Of a DNA stretch of 64,000 nucleotides, positions 50,474 through 59,942 are shown piece after piece. This stretch comes from Thermobacillus xylanilyticus (lineage in GTDB: Bacteria > Bacillota > Bacilli > Paenibacillales > Paenibacillaceae): the NCBI RefSeq assembly GCF_907165215.1, contig NZ_CAJRAY010000026.1:78238-142237 (forward strand), in the 5' to 3' direction. The position numbers and the translations under genes are program-made. The notes under the pieces are model-generated. The model saw only the letters and a list, made by a program, of their open reading frames with translations. It was not told where the DNA came from and made no database searches. How positions within the stretch are numbered: the first letter of the stretch is position 1; each line of letters starts with the position of its first letter.

Positions 50474-52454
50474 AGGGTTCTACACGAGGCTCGCCGTCAC
50501 CAACATCCGCAAAAATTCGAAGACGTATTTCCCGTACATTCTCGCCAGTTCCGCGACGGTCATGATGTTCTACAACCTGCTGTACCTGTTGCTGTCCAAA
50601 GATGTGAACAGCATGCACGACAGCTCGACATTGTCCGCGGTGCTGGGGCTCGGCAGCATCGTCACCGGCATCTTCGCCTTCATCCTGCTGCTGTACATCA
50701 ACAGCTTCCTGATCAAACGGCGCAAGAAAGAGTTCGGGCTGTTCAACATCCTGGGCATGGAGAAGAAGCATATCGCCCGGATCATGCTGCTCGAGACGGT
50801 GATGATCGGCCTGCTCTGCATCGGGCTGGGCCTGATCGCTGGCGTGCTGTTCAGCAAGCTCGCCCTGCTGCTCCTGCTGAAAATTTTGGCGATGAACGCA
50901 TCCTTCGGCTTTGAAGTCCCGCTTCGGGCGGTTTCCATCACCGTCATCTTGTTCGGCGCCATTTTCCTGATCAACCTGGTGTACAACGTCTTCCAGGTGC
51001 ATGTGTCCAAGCCGATCGAACTGCTGAAGGGCGGCAATGTCGGGGAGAAAGAGCCTCAGACCAAATGGCTGATCGCGCTCACCGGCGCGGCCGCGCTGGG
51101 CGGCGGGTACTTCATTGCCCTTACGGTGAAATCGCCGCTCGCGGCCCTCAATCTGTTCTTCGTCGCGGTCATTCTGGTCATCATCGGGACGTACTGCCTG
51201 TTCACGGCCGGCAGCATCGCGGTCCTGAAGACGCTCCGGCGGAACAAGCGGTTCTACTACCGCACCAATCCGTTCATCGCCGTGTCCGGGATGATCTACC
51301 GGATGAAGCAGAACGCCGCGGGCCTCGCGAGCATCTGCATCCTGGCCACGATGGTCATCGTCATGGTGTCGTCCACCGTGTCCCTGTACATCGGACTGGA
51401 AGACTCTCTCCGCACCAATTACATTCGGGAAATCTCCGTGTCCGCGAGCGATACGACACCCGACGATATCAAGCAAGTGGACGACGCGATTGCCGAAACC
51501 GTGAAAATCAGAGGGCTGTCCATCCACAATCCGATCCGTCTGCGCTATGCGTCGGAAGCGGCGATTCAGGACGGGAATGCGTTCACCGGGATCCGAAGTG
51601 CGGGTTTCAGCAGTTCCGGCCTCTCCATGCTGATGTTCATCACGGCGGAAGAATATCACCGGATTGAGGGCGTCAGCGTCGAGCTGTCCGAAGGCGAAGC
51701 GCTCGTGTATATCGTGAAGGGAAAGCTGCCAGGCGAAACGCTGGACTTCGGCGGCTATTCCCTGAACATCCGCGGCCGGTTGGACAAGATGGAGACGATT
51801 GAAGAGTTCTCTCCCCTCAAGAACAGCATGCTGGCGCAGAGTTACGTGATCGTCACGGCCGATGAACAGGATCTGAACCGCGCCCGGCAGGCTTTGAACG
51901 AGGGCGAAGAATGGCTTCCGGGTTTCCAATACAACTACCTGTTCGATACGAAGGCGGACCGGAAGGCGCAGGCCGACCTCGTGTCCTCGCTGCAGTACGT
52001 GATGAGGGATCTGTCCGTTCACGTATTCGTGGAAGGACGTGAAGCGTCGAAAAATGAATTCATCTCGCTGTACGGCGTACTGTTCTTCCTCGGCTTGTTC
52101 CTGGGCGCGCTGTTCATCCTGGGCACGGTGCTGATCATTTACTACAAGCAGATTTCGGAAGGGTACGATGACAAGGAGCGCTTCGCGATCATGTCGAAGG
52201 TCGGCCTGAGCCGCGGCGAGATCAAGAAAACGATCCGCTTCCAGGTGCTGTCCGTGTTCTTCCTGCCGCTCATCATGGCCGTCATCCATATCGCCGCGGC
52301 GTTCCCGGTCATCTGCAAACTGCTGACCATCTTCAACATGACCAACGTCCCGCTGTATGCGATCTGCACCGCGCTGACCATTCTGGTGTTCGCGGTCTGC
52401 TATGCGATGATCTACAGCCTGACGGCGCGGACGTATTACCGGATCGTTCGTTAA
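50466..52454 (+). CDS. BceB-like ABC transporter permease
   Basis: The 662-residue permease has ten membrane spans and the large external domain of about 200 residues between TM7 and TM8 (about 320-525), as in BceB, with FtsX-like segments at both ends. GTG 50466 is preferred over GTG 50457 and overlaps bceA by 8 nt. The external domain is thought to set antibiotic specificity. The particular peptide cannot be predicted. Confidence 0.93.
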   Translation: MSKGFYTRLAVTNIRKNSKTYFPYILASSATVMMFYNLLYLLLSKDVNSMHDSSTLSAVLGLGSIVTGIFAFILLLYINSFLIKRRKKEFGLFNILGMEKKHIARIMLLETVMIGLLCIGLGLIAGVLFSKLALLLLLKILAMNASFGFEVPLRAVSITVILFGAIFLINLVYNVFQVHVSKPIELLKGGNVGEKEPQTKWLIALTGAAALGGGYFIALTVKSPLAALNLFFVAVILVIIGTYCLFTAGSIAVLKTLRRNKRFYYRTNPFIAVSGMIYRMKQNAAGLASICILATMVIVMVSSTVSLYIGLEDSLRTNYIREISVSASDTTPDDIKQVDDAIAETVKIRGLSIHNPIRLRYASEAAIQDGNAFTGIRSAGFSSSGLSMLMFITAEEYHRIEGVSVELSEGEALVYIVKGKLPGETLDFGGYSLNIRGRLDKMETIEEFSPLKNSMLAQSYVIVTADEQDLNRARQALNEGEEWLPGFQYNYLFDTKADRKAQADLVSSLQYVMRDLSVHVFVEGREASKNEFISLYGVLFFLGLFLGALFILGTVLIIYYKQISEGYDDKERFAIMSKVGLSRGEIKKTIRFQVLSVFFLPLIMAVIHIAAAFPVICKLLTIFNMTNVPLYAICTALTILVFAVCYAMIYSLTARTYYRIVR

Positions 52455-52471
52455 AATGGAGCAACTCAATC

Positions 52472-52497
52472 AAGAGCCTGCCCCTCGGCAGGCTCTT
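52472..52497. terminator. Terminator between bceB and the GGDEF gene
   Basis: AAGAGCCTGCC and GGCAGGCTCTT form a perfect 11-bp stem with a 4-nt loop between two convergent genes. Confidence 0.8.
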
Positions 52498-52511
52498 GCC
52501 GTTCCATGCCC

Positions 52512-54056
52512 TCACTCCGCTTCCGACGCGAACGCGTAGTGGTTGCGGCCGCCGTGCTTGACGCGATACAGCGCCTTGTCCGCATTGTTGAGCAGGGTGT
52601 CGCTGTCGCGGCCGTGTTCCGGATAGAAACTCACGCCGATGCTGATGTGAATCGGATGGCTTTCCCCGCCCGCGGCCAGCGGATTGCCGGCCAGATGCGC
52701 GCGCAGCTCGCCAATCTTCCGAACCACCCGGTCCTCCGAGGCGGACCGGAAGAAGATGATGAATTCGTCACCGCCGAGGCGCGCGGCAAAGTCGTCCCCC
52801 GACAGCATGGCACGGATCGAATCGGCAACCTGGAGCAACGCACGGTCGCCGGCCGAATGCCCGAACCGGTCATTGATCGCCTTGAACCGGTCGAGGTCGA
52901 AGATCATCACCGCCAGACGCTCGCCGGACGGCCCGGCCTCGGCCAATGCCTTGCCCAGCTGCTCGAAGAAATGCTTCCGGTTCGGCAGCTTCGTGAGCAT
53001 GTCGTGATACGCCATGAACTCCAGTTCCCGCCGGTCGGCCATCTGGGCGGTGACATCCCGCATGATCAGAATCAGGTGGGGACGGTAATCGACCGATACG
53101 TAGTCCCCGTCGATGACGAGTTCGACCGGGCCGGCTCCGCCATGGACGGACAGGGCGACGTCCTGGATGGCCGTTTGGTTCCGGATGCGGTGAAGCAGCT
53201 CGCCCTGCAGCATATTCGAAATGTTCCCGTGACGGATATTGAGCGCCGCGAACAACTTCCGGGCGGCGGGATTCGCTTCCCGCACATGGCCGGCGAGGTC
53301 CGTGAGAACGATGGCGGCGGGGCTCATGTTGAACAGTTTCTCGAAACGGATTTCCACATGGTTCAGGAACTCGTATTTTTTCATTGTATGGCGGAGGAAC
53401 ACGCACCACACCCAGGTGCCGTAAATGTAGGGATACGGGGGCAGGTAACCTTTGAAATCGATCGTTCCGATCACCAGATTGAAGAACACGGTGATCAGCA
53501 CGCCGTAAATCAATTGCTTGTAAATTTCGCGGAGCTCCTTCTGGCCGGTATGGACGATGCCCCGCCACAGGATGAAGATGTAGACCGCGTTGAACACGTT
53601 GCTTCCGAACATGGCGGCATAGTAGGCCGTATTGTACTCCGGCATCTTCCAGATGCCCGCTTGTTGGAAAGCGCTTCCCGATACCATCTCGTCATTGAGG
53701 AACAGATTGAGGATCACCAGTGCCGTCGGCAGGTAAAAAAGCCAGGGGTAGATGAATTTCGGGAATCGGTGCTCGATGTTCGTCAGCTTGACAAACAGAT
53801 GCAGGCCCAGCCCGACGATCGTAATCCCCGACACGCTGAACCACGCCGCCGTGATGATCGGGCTGTATTCAATGGGCAGATAATGCCGGACGAATTCCTC
53901 GAGGAACATGGACAGGCAGCAGGCGATGATGCCGCCGACCAGCAGATACTCCGTTCTCTTGCGGCTGCGGGACAGCACATCCATCAGAATGTAGACAAAG
54001 TAGACGATCGGCACGAAATGGGTCACCAACGGAGCGACGGAAACCGCCAGGGACAT
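52512..54056 (-). CDS. Membrane diguanylate cyclase (TM-PAS-GGDEF)
   Basis: The 514-residue protein has about seven transmembrane helices at the N-terminus (residues 1-225; similar to the histidine-kinase N-terminal 7TM type), a PAS domain (about 235-345: FEKLFNMSPAAIVLTDLAGHVREANPAARKLF) and a GGDEF domain (about 350-505) with intact RLGGDEFIIF near 428. It should make c-di-GMP. The RxxD inhibitory site before the active site is not present (SGDDFAARL), so product inhibition is not expected. Confidence 0.9.
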   Translation of the reverse strand: MSLAVSVAPLVTHFVPIVYFVYILMDVLSRSRKRTEYLLVGGIIACCLSMFLEEFVRHYLPIEYSPIITAAWFSVSGITIVGLGLHLFVKLTNIEHRFPKFIYPWLFYLPTALVILNLFLNDEMVSGSAFQQAGIWKMPEYNTAYYAAMFGSNVFNAVYIFILWRGIVHTGQKELREIYKQLIYGVLITVFFNLVIGTIDFKGYLPPYPYIYGTWVWCVFLRHTMKKYEFLNHVEIRFEKLFNMSPAAIVLTDLAGHVREANPAARKLFAALNIRHGNISNMLQGELLHRIRNQTAIQDVALSVHGGAGPVELVIDGDYVSVDYRPHLILIMRDVTAQMADRRELEFMAYHDMLTKLPNRKHFFEQLGKALAEAGPSGERLAVMIFDLDRFKAINDRFGHSAGDRALLQVADSIRAMLSGDDFAARLGGDEFIIFFRSASEDRVVRKIGELRAHLAGNPLAAGGESHPIHISIGVSFYPEHGRDSDTLLNNADKALYRVKHGGRNHYAFASEAE

Positions 54057-54155
54057 CGTTTCACCATTCCTTCTGCTGATTGGGGATGCCGCAGATGTTC
54101 CGCAAGCTCCGTTCTATTGTACACCCATTCGGGAAGATTCGACAGATGACCCCTG

Positions 54156-55265
54156 TCAGTTTTGCCCCGATTTTCGCTTCACGGACGTGATGAGCGCGGC
54201 CAGCATGAGCGGAATGATGCCGACGGTCATGACGATAAACGGCCATACCACGTAAATGGAAAAGACAAATTCGGCTTCCGACCGGAACATCGTCATGGAA
54301 AGCAGGAAGGCAATGAACGATATGGCCGGCAGCAGCAATTTGTCGTCGTCCAGTTTGAAGAAGCGGACCGTAACATGATTGAGAATGTAAAGCACGATGG
54401 TGGCTTTCATGAAGGAGCCGGAGATCAGGGCGATGCCGACAACCGCTTCAAGGCCGAGCAAGAAATTGCCGATCTCGATCAGCCGCGCGACGGCGAAAAG
54501 GGAGAACTTCCGGTCGCCGGCCAGCGGTCCGAGGGTCATCAACGTAATGATGACGACGGTCAGCAGCAGGAGCCAGCTCAAGGCGGTCATGGCATACAGC
54601 CACTTCCCCGCATCCCGCCTGCTGTCCTTCCTTACGAACGGCAGGATGACCGAGAACAGGAACAGCTCCGCGATGGGAAAGCCGAACGAGAAATAGATGC
54701 CGTGAAGGACCGGCTTGATCCCTTCGGCAAACTGGGGAAGCAGCGTCTCGGTCTTTGCGCTCGGAATCGCCAGAAGGACGATCACCACAACGGCCAGCAT
54801 CATGGAGGCCGTCAGCAGAAAATACATCCGCCCCATGACCTCGATGCCGGCATGCACGGTATAGGCGGCGACAATGATCGTAAGCCCGTTGAACACGTAT
54901 ATCGGGGTTTCCACCATCATGGTGTTGTTGAAGAAGTTCCCGATCCCGAGGACAATATAGCTGAACATGAGAAACAGCATCAGAATCAGCAGCGCGATGA
55001 ACACGCCGGCGATCCATCTGCCGTAGACGCGGTTCAAATGGGCGGTGTATCCATCGTCCGGATAGCAGCGGAACAAATACAGAACCAGACTCAGGAGCAG
55101 CATGCCCAACAAGGCGGACACGGTGATGGAAAGCCAGGCCATATTGCCGGCGAACTGGGTCATCGGGTTCGGAACATAGACGATGGATGATCCGACCATA
55201 AAGCTGATATACAAGATGGCCAATTGTCCGGCACTGATGGTCTGCTTGCCGAGCCCCTTCATCAA
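54156..55265 (-). CDS. Spore germinant receptor permease subunit GerAB (copy 2)
   Basis: The 369-residue protein has ten transmembrane segments and the APC-type start ISAGQLAILYISFMVGSSIVYVP of GerAB/GerKB proteins. The B subunit binds or senses the germinant in the inner spore membrane. It is nearly a duplicate of the preceding gene, 33 nt away, with a central block that is almost identical in DNA. It is the last gene of the operon. Confidence 0.92.
   Translation of the reverse strand: MMKGLGKQTISAGQLAILYISFMVGSSIVYVPNPMTQFAGNMAWLSITVSALLGMLLLSLVLYLFRCYPDDGYTAHLNRVYGRWIAGVFIALLILMLFLMFSYIVLGIGNFFNNTMMVETPIYVFNGLTIIVAAYTVHAGIEVMGRMYFLLTASMMLAVVVIVLLAIPSAKTETLLPQFAEGIKPVLHGIYFSFGFPIAELFLFSVILPFVRKDSRRDAGKWLYAMTALSWLLLLTVVIITLMTLGPLAGDRKFSLFAVARLIEIGNFLLGLEAVVGIALISGSFMKATIVLYILNHVTVRFFKLDDDKLLLPAISFIAFLLSMTMFRSEAEFVFSIYVVWPFIVMTVGIIPLMLAALITSVKRKSGQN
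54476..54665 (-). repeat. Near-identical block shared by the two gerAB genes
   Basis: This block and 55619-55808 (offset 1143 nt) differ at only one position that I can find, while flanking parts of the two genes differ much more. That pattern indicates a tandem duplication with later gene conversion or strong local constraint. Confidence 0.8.
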
Positions 55266-55298
55266 GCGATGCCTCCGTTCGGAATCTGTGATTATCCT

Positions 55299-56405
55299 TT
55301 ACCGGCGCCCCATATTTCGTCTCAGCAAGGTGATGAGCGCGGCCAGCATGAGCGGAATGATGCCCACGGTCATGACAACGAACGGCCATCCGACCTGAAC
55401 GGCAAAGCTGAATTCGTCCTCTGTCCGGAACATCGTCATGGACAGCAGGAAGGTAAGAAATGAAATGGCCGGCAGCAGCAATTTGTCGTCGTCCAGCTTG
55501 AAGAAGCGGGCTGTCACATAATTGAGAATGAATAGCACGATGGTGGCTTTCGTGAAGGAACCGGCAATCAGGGCGATGCCGACAATGGCTTCAAGGCCGA
55601 CCATGAAATTCCCGACCTTGATCAGCCGCGCGACGGCGAAAAGGGAGAACTTCCGGTCGCCGGCCAGCGGCCCGAGGGTCATCAACGTAATGATGACGAC
55701 GGTCAGCAGCAGGAGCCAGCTCAAGGCGGTCATGGCATACAGCCACTTCCCCGCATCCCGCCTGCTGTCCTTCCTTACGAACGGCAGGATGACCGAGAAC
55801 AGGAACAGTTCCCCGAAGGGAAAGCCGAATGAGAAGTAAATGCCGTGAAGGACAGGCTTGATTCCTTCGGTGAACAGGGGAAGCAGCGTCTCGGTTCTTG
55901 TGAGCGGAACCGCCAGAAAGACGATCACCACGACGGCCAGCATCATGGAACCCATCAGCAGAAAGAACATCCGCCCCATGACTTCGATGCCGGCATAAAC
56001 GGTATAGGCGGCAACAACGATTGTCAGCGTGTTGAACACATACATCGGGGTTTCCACCATCATGGTATTGGTGAAGAAGTCCCCGATGTCAAGGATAATA
56101 TAGGCCAACATGAGAAACAGCATCAGGATCAGCAGGACGATGAACACGCCGGCGATCCATCTGCCGTAGACGCGGTTCAAACAGGCGGTGTACTCGTCGT
56201 CCGGATAGCAGCGGAACAAATACAGAACCAGGCTCAGGAGCAGCATGCCCATCAAGGCGGACACGGTGATGGAAAGCCAGGCCATGTTGCCGGCGAAATG
56301 GATCATCGGATTCGGAATATTGATGATGGACGATCCGATCATATAGCTGACATACAAGATGGCCAATTGTCCGGCACTGATGGTCTGCTTGCCGAGCGCC
56401 CTCAT
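55299..56405 (-). CDS. Spore germinant receptor permease subunit GerAB (copy 1)
   Basis: The 368-residue ten-TM protein begins MRALGKQTISAGQLAILYVSYMIGSSIINIPNP and matches copy 2 over its whole length with scattered substitutions, many in TM1 and in the loops around residues 80-130. Two B subunits with one A and one C give the option of two receptors of different specificity. It follows the small D-like gene by 29 nt. Confidence 0.92.
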   Translation of the reverse strand: MRALGKQTISAGQLAILYVSYMIGSSIINIPNPMIHFAGNMAWLSITVSALMGMLLLSLVLYLFRCYPDDEYTACLNRVYGRWIAGVFIVLLILMLFLMLAYIILDIGDFFTNTMMVETPMYVFNTLTIVVAAYTVYAGIEVMGRMFFLLMGSMMLAVVVIVFLAVPLTRTETLLPLFTEGIKPVLHGIYFSFGFPFGELFLFSVILPFVRKDSRRDAGKWLYAMTALSWLLLLTVVIITLMTLGPLAGDRKFSLFAVARLIKVGNFMVGLEAIVGIALIAGSFTKATIVLFILNYVTARFFKLDDDKLLLPAISFLTFLLSMTMFRTEDEFSFAVQVGWPFVVMTVGIIPLMLAALITLLRRNMGRR

Positions 56406-56434
56406 CCTCTAGCGCAGCCTCCGTTCGGGGATCA

Positions 56435-56674
56435 TCAGGTTTGTTCGAGCCATTTCACGATGAGATGGGCGATTCGTCCGAGCGACTGGTTGGCCAGATC
56501 ATGCAGGTTGGGCCAGTCGCTGTCCGTAAGGTACATCACAGCCAGATAAAGGGCCGGCACGCCGAACGATGCCAGAATCCATCTTTCGCGCCGGCCGGAG
56601 CGTCTGACGCGCGATGCGTTGACGGCGAACAAGGCAACGCCCGTAAGGAGCAGGACGAGCACGCGCTCCATCAT
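56435..56674 (-). CDS. Small two-TM protein in the ger operon (germinant-receptor D-subunit-like)
   Basis: The 79-residue protein has two hydrophobic segments (VLVLLLTGVALFAVNA and WILASFGVPALYLAVMYL) separated by a basic loop and a short amphipathic tail. Size, topology and position inside a gerA-type operon match the D-subunit proteins that modulate germinant receptors in Bacillus. It lies 22 nt downstream of gerAC. Confidence 0.72.
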   Translation of the reverse strand: MMERVLVLLLTGVALFAVNASRVRRSGRRERWILASFGVPALYLAVMYLTDSDWPNLHDLANQSLGRIAHLIVKWLEQT

Positions 56675-56696
56675 GGACTTGCAACCTCCAATCGGT

Positions 56697-57854
56697 TCAA
56701 TCCTCGCCGATGCGGGAGAACGGACCGGGACTCATCATCTTCGAATTCATGATGTCCACCTTGACGTTAATCTCGATCGGCATGCGGGCGTAACGTTCCG
56801 GCCATTCCGGCTTTATTTTTTTCCACCGGGAAGGATGGCGCAGATAGAGTTTGTGTCCGATGCCGAGCACGTCCGTTTTTTTCTTCTGTATCGCGCTTAC
56901 GGCGGACTCCATTTGTTCTTTGAAATGCCGCTCGGCTTTCTTCGCGTACCGGTCTTCGTCCGCCATATTCCGGATCATTGTGCAGGCCAGTTCTCCGATC
57001 GAAGCCTTGATGTTCACATCGATCCGGGCGGACACCTTATCGCCCCGGAGCATCGGCGTGATCTTCGAATTCGCCTGCACAACTTCAAGGGTTTCCGACA
57101 AATCGCTTTCCCGGCCGCACGGAATATCCAGAATGCCATAATGGTACTCATTGGCCAGCAGCAGCAAATACGCCGCTTTGTCCGGCGCGATCCTTCCGAC
57201 TATCTTGTCCGGCTTCGCCAGCACAATGCCCTGCACGACGTCTTGCTTGTATTCCGGTTCATTCATGATAATGGGGAGCATGGCGCTTTCGGACTCGCTT
57301 TTGAGCTGGAACGCCAGATCCAGGATGGTGGTACTGATGGATCTCCCCGCAAGGTAGTGCGAGAAATCCAACTGTTTGAACACCTGGCTGCCGACCGTAT
57401 TCTCGATCATGGGGCGGCCGGTCAAGTAATCCCGCGCCTCCCCTCTGGTGATCATGATGGGTGTGCCGAGGCGGATTTCCGGATCGCGGAAGAAGAAATC
57501 GAGAATGCTGCTCAGCCTCTCCCGCGCGACCTCTTCGCTGATCAGAATGATCTGGATATGGCTGAATTGGGAGTGCCGGCCGGACACGGTCTTGGTATTG
57601 CGTATGACCTCCGACACACTCGAACCGTCCAGCGTTACGTTGACAAATGCCGATGCCTGTCTCTGGTTGGAAGGCGCGCCGAATTGGCTGGCCGGCCGGT
57701 AGATCTGGGACGTGACATGAAGGACGTCCTTCTCGCCTTTGTCAATGGCAAGGGCCAGGACAAAGGCCCGTTCGGTCAGCTCCATCTGGCTCCAGCATCC
57801 GGTGAGCAGCAGCATGATGCCGGCCCATACGATCAGAGAGCACCACGCCTTCAT
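56697..57854 (-). CDS. Spore germinant receptor lipoprotein subunit GerAC
   Basis: The 385-residue Ger(x)C-family protein has a signal peptide with lipobox LLTGC (about residue 20), followed by WSQMELTERAFVLALAIDKG and FSHIQIILISEEVARE, typical of this family. It sits on the outer face of the inner spore membrane. Its start overlaps gerAA by 4 nt. Confidence 0.93.
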   Translation of the reverse strand: MKAWCSLIVWAGIMLLLTGCWSQMELTERAFVLALAIDKGEKDVLHVTSQIYRPASQFGAPSNQRQASAFVNVTLDGSSVSEVIRNTKTVSGRHSQFSHIQIILISEEVARERLSSILDFFFRDPEIRLGTPIMITRGEARDYLTGRPMIENTVGSQVFKQLDFSHYLAGRSISTTILDLAFQLKSESESAMLPIIMNEPEYKQDVVQGIVLAKPDKIVGRIAPDKAAYLLLLANEYHYGILDIPCGRESDLSETLEVVQANSKITPMLRGDKVSARIDVNIKASIGELACTMIRNMADEDRYAKKAERHFKEQMESAVSAIQKKKTDVLGIGHKLYLRHPSRWKKIKPEWPERYARMPIEINVKVDIMNSKMMSPGPFSRIGED

Positions 57855-59332
57855 GCCGCATCCTGTCCCGATTTGTTGAGGTCCGCGGCTTTGAACAGCA
57901 AGCCGAATTTGCGCGGGCGGAACGGTCCGACCGGATCAAAATACGGCTCCCCGAGCGAACGAAGCGAACACAGGTGCATCAGCAGCAGCAGAATGCCGAT
58001 CATAAGCCCGAACCCTCCCAGCGATGCCGCGAGCAATATAAACGGAATTTTCAACAGCCGCAGCGCGATGGCGAAATTGTATTGCGGAATGGAGAAGGAG
58101 GCGATGCCCGTCAGCGCGACAACGACGATCATCATCGGGGAAGCGATGCCCGAATCGATGGCCGCCTGGCCGATGATCAGCGCCCCCACGATGCTGACGG
58201 CGGAACCGACGGCCTGCGGCAGGCGTATGCCCGCTTCCCTCAAGAGTTCGAAGAAAAACTCCATGATGATGACCTCGATGACGGCCGGAAACGGAATGCC
58301 CTCCCGCGTATTCGTAATGGCGAGCAGGAGCACGGTCGGGATCAGCTCGGAATGAAAGGTTGTCAGCGCGACATAAATGCTGGGCAGGAACAGCGCGATA
58401 AGAAACGCCGCAATCCGCAGCATTCGGATCAAAAAGGTAAAGCCCCTGCGGTGATAGTAGTCCTCGATGGACTGCAGAAATTCGACAAGCAGCGCAGGAC
58501 AGATCAGCACCACGCCCGACCCTTGCGTCATGACGATGATTTTCCCCTCGAGCAGGGCCAGGGTGGCCGCGTCGGTCCGCTCCGTGTAACGGCATTGCGG
58601 GAAAGGGGACCAGGCGGAATCCTGAATCAGCTTCTCCACCATGGTCGTATCGATCAGCTCGCAGTCTTTCACCTTGACGATGCGTTGTTCAAATTGCTCA
58701 AGAACCGTGGGCGAAACAACGCCGTCCAGATAGCCGTACACAACCTCTTTCCCCGTCTTCCGGCCGGCACTGGGAATCTTGACGATCTTGAAATCCGGCG
58801 TCTGCAGCCGCAGCCGCAGCAAGCCGACGTTCAAGGACAGTTTCTCGACCGTGCCTTCCCGCGGTCCGATCGCCGCCCGTTCGGCGGAGGGTTCGTCCAC
58901 GCCCCGGGTTTCCAGCTTCAGCCCGTCGAAACTGACGGCGCGGTCCCAATGTTCCATGAAAAAGACGACATGCCCCTGCAGCACCATGCGGACGACCGCA
59001 TCCAGGGAGTCGTGAATGAAGTAGGAACGGTCAATCGTGCCATGAAATTCAAACCATTCCCGGATCCTCTCCGAAGTGATCATCTCCCCGTTGCCCCTCC
59101 GGTGCATCTCCAACTTCTGCAGCACGGACAGGATGTCGGACGAGCTCTGTTGGTCGGCAAGGGTTTCACAATACACAATCCATGCCGAGCAGCACATGTC
59201 CGGCCCGGCGGCGATGTGCTCGTACACGATGTCTGCGCAATTTTTGAAAATGTCTTTCAGATGCCGGATGTTCTCCCCGACGTCCTGCGATATGGGGAGA
59301 TCCGTGATTTTGTAGGTCGGTTCGATGTTCAT
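57851..59332 (-). CDS. Spore germinant receptor subunit GerAA
   Basis: The 493-residue protein has a soluble N-terminal domain (about 1-240) and a membrane C-terminal part with about five segments; PSIYVALTTFHSELIPT, TREGIPFPAVIEVIIMEFFFELLREAGIRLPQAVGSAVSIVGALIIGQAAI and the following region are the conserved GerA-family core. The A subunits form the oligomeric channel of the receptor. It is first in the operon gerAA-gerAC-D-gerAB-gerAB. Confidence 0.95.
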   Translation of the reverse strand: MNIEPTYKITDLPISQDVGENIRHLKDIFKNCADIVYEHIAAGPDMCCSAWIVYCETLADQQSSSDILSVLQKLEMHRRGNGEMITSERIREWFEFHGTIDRSYFIHDSLDAVVRMVLQGHVVFFMEHWDRAVSFDGLKLETRGVDEPSAERAAIGPREGTVEKLSLNVGLLRLRLQTPDFKIVKIPSAGRKTGKEVVYGYLDGVVSPTVLEQFEQRIVKVKDCELIDTTMVEKLIQDSAWSPFPQCRYTERTDAATLALLEGKIIVMTQGSGVVLICPALLVEFLQSIEDYYHRRGFTFLIRMLRIAAFLIALFLPSIYVALTTFHSELIPTVLLLAITNTREGIPFPAVIEVIIMEFFFELLREAGIRLPQAVGSAVSIVGALIIGQAAIDSGIASPMMIVVVALTGIASFSIPQYNFAIALRLLKIPFILLAASLGGFGLMIGILLLLMHLCSLRSLGEPYFDPVGPFRPRKFGLLFKAADLNKSGQDAA

Positions 59333-59431
59333 GGCCGCACCTTGTGCATGGAATGATTTTCACGTATCAGGTTTCGCCGTCGGGCGCAAAAATATGCAAT
59401 GTTGGAAACCGGCGGGCATTTCGGATTCCAC

Positions 59432-59482
59432 TTGACATAACACCTTTTGGTGTTATAATCAACGTAACACCTTAAGGTGTTA
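59432..59482 (+). promoter_or_regulatory. Promoter with twin ArsR-type operators
   Basis: TTGACA (59432-59437), 16 nt, TATAAT (59454-59459). TAACACC-TTTT-GGTGTTA fills the spacer (59438-59455) and TAACACC-TTAA-GGTGTTA lies just downstream (59465-59482). The ArsR protein of this operon is the natural ligand of these sites. Confidence 0.8.
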
Positions 59483-59509
59483 TATTAGAGGCGGAGGTAG
59501 TTGGGATCC

Positions 59510-59941
59510 ATGGAAGCACAGAAAACGCTGCCTGAAATCCGGAAGGTTGTTGTGCTGGACGCGCCGATCGAGAAAGTATGGAAAGCGGTCGCCACATCGA
59601 AAGGAATTGCCGGATGGTGGATGGACAATACGTTCGAGCCCGTGGTGGGTCATGAGTTCGTGCTTCACACCGGACATTTCGGGGATTCTCCATGCAAGGT
59701 GACGGAGGTGGACCCTCCCCGGCGCGTCGGTTTTGACTGGGGGAAAGACTGGCATATCACGTTTGAACTGAAGGCGCTGGAGGACGGCAAGACCGAATTC
59801 ACCCTCATTCATTCCGGATGGGACCCCGGGAAGGTGACCGAGTTCGGCCAGCCGCACCCCGTCGTGCGCGGCATCATGGACGGCGGATGGGAGAAGATCG
59901 TCAAGGCAGCTCTCCCCGCCTATATCGGAAGGATGGCTTGA
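59510..59941 (+). CDS. SRPBCC (AHSA1-like) family protein
   Basis: The 143-residue protein has the START-like fold pattern: IRKVVVLDAPIEKVWKAVATSKGIAGWWMDNTFEPVVGHEFVLH, WDxGKDWHITFELKALEDGKTEFTLIHSGW and a C-terminal helix. AHSA1-like proteins bind small hydrophobic molecules or Hsp90-type partners; the exact role is unknown. It precedes the ArsR gene by 1 nt, a very common pairing in Bacillota. ATG 59510 is chosen; TTG 59501 is nearer the GGAGG. Confidence 0.88.
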   Translation: MEAQKTLPEIRKVVVLDAPIEKVWKAVATSKGIAGWWMDNTFEPVVGHEFVLHTGHFGDSPCKVTEVDPPRRVGFDWGKDWHITFELKALEDGKTEFTLIHSGWDPGKVTEFGQPHPVVRGIMDGGWEKIVKAALPAYIGRMA

Positions 59942-59942
59942 A

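Noticed and set aside
50355-52469. Minus-strand ORF of 704 codons opposite bceB
   Set aside because: Very rich in Gln, Asp, His and Arg with no fold; the plus-strand BceB is unambiguous. High GC at third positions keeps the antisense frame open.
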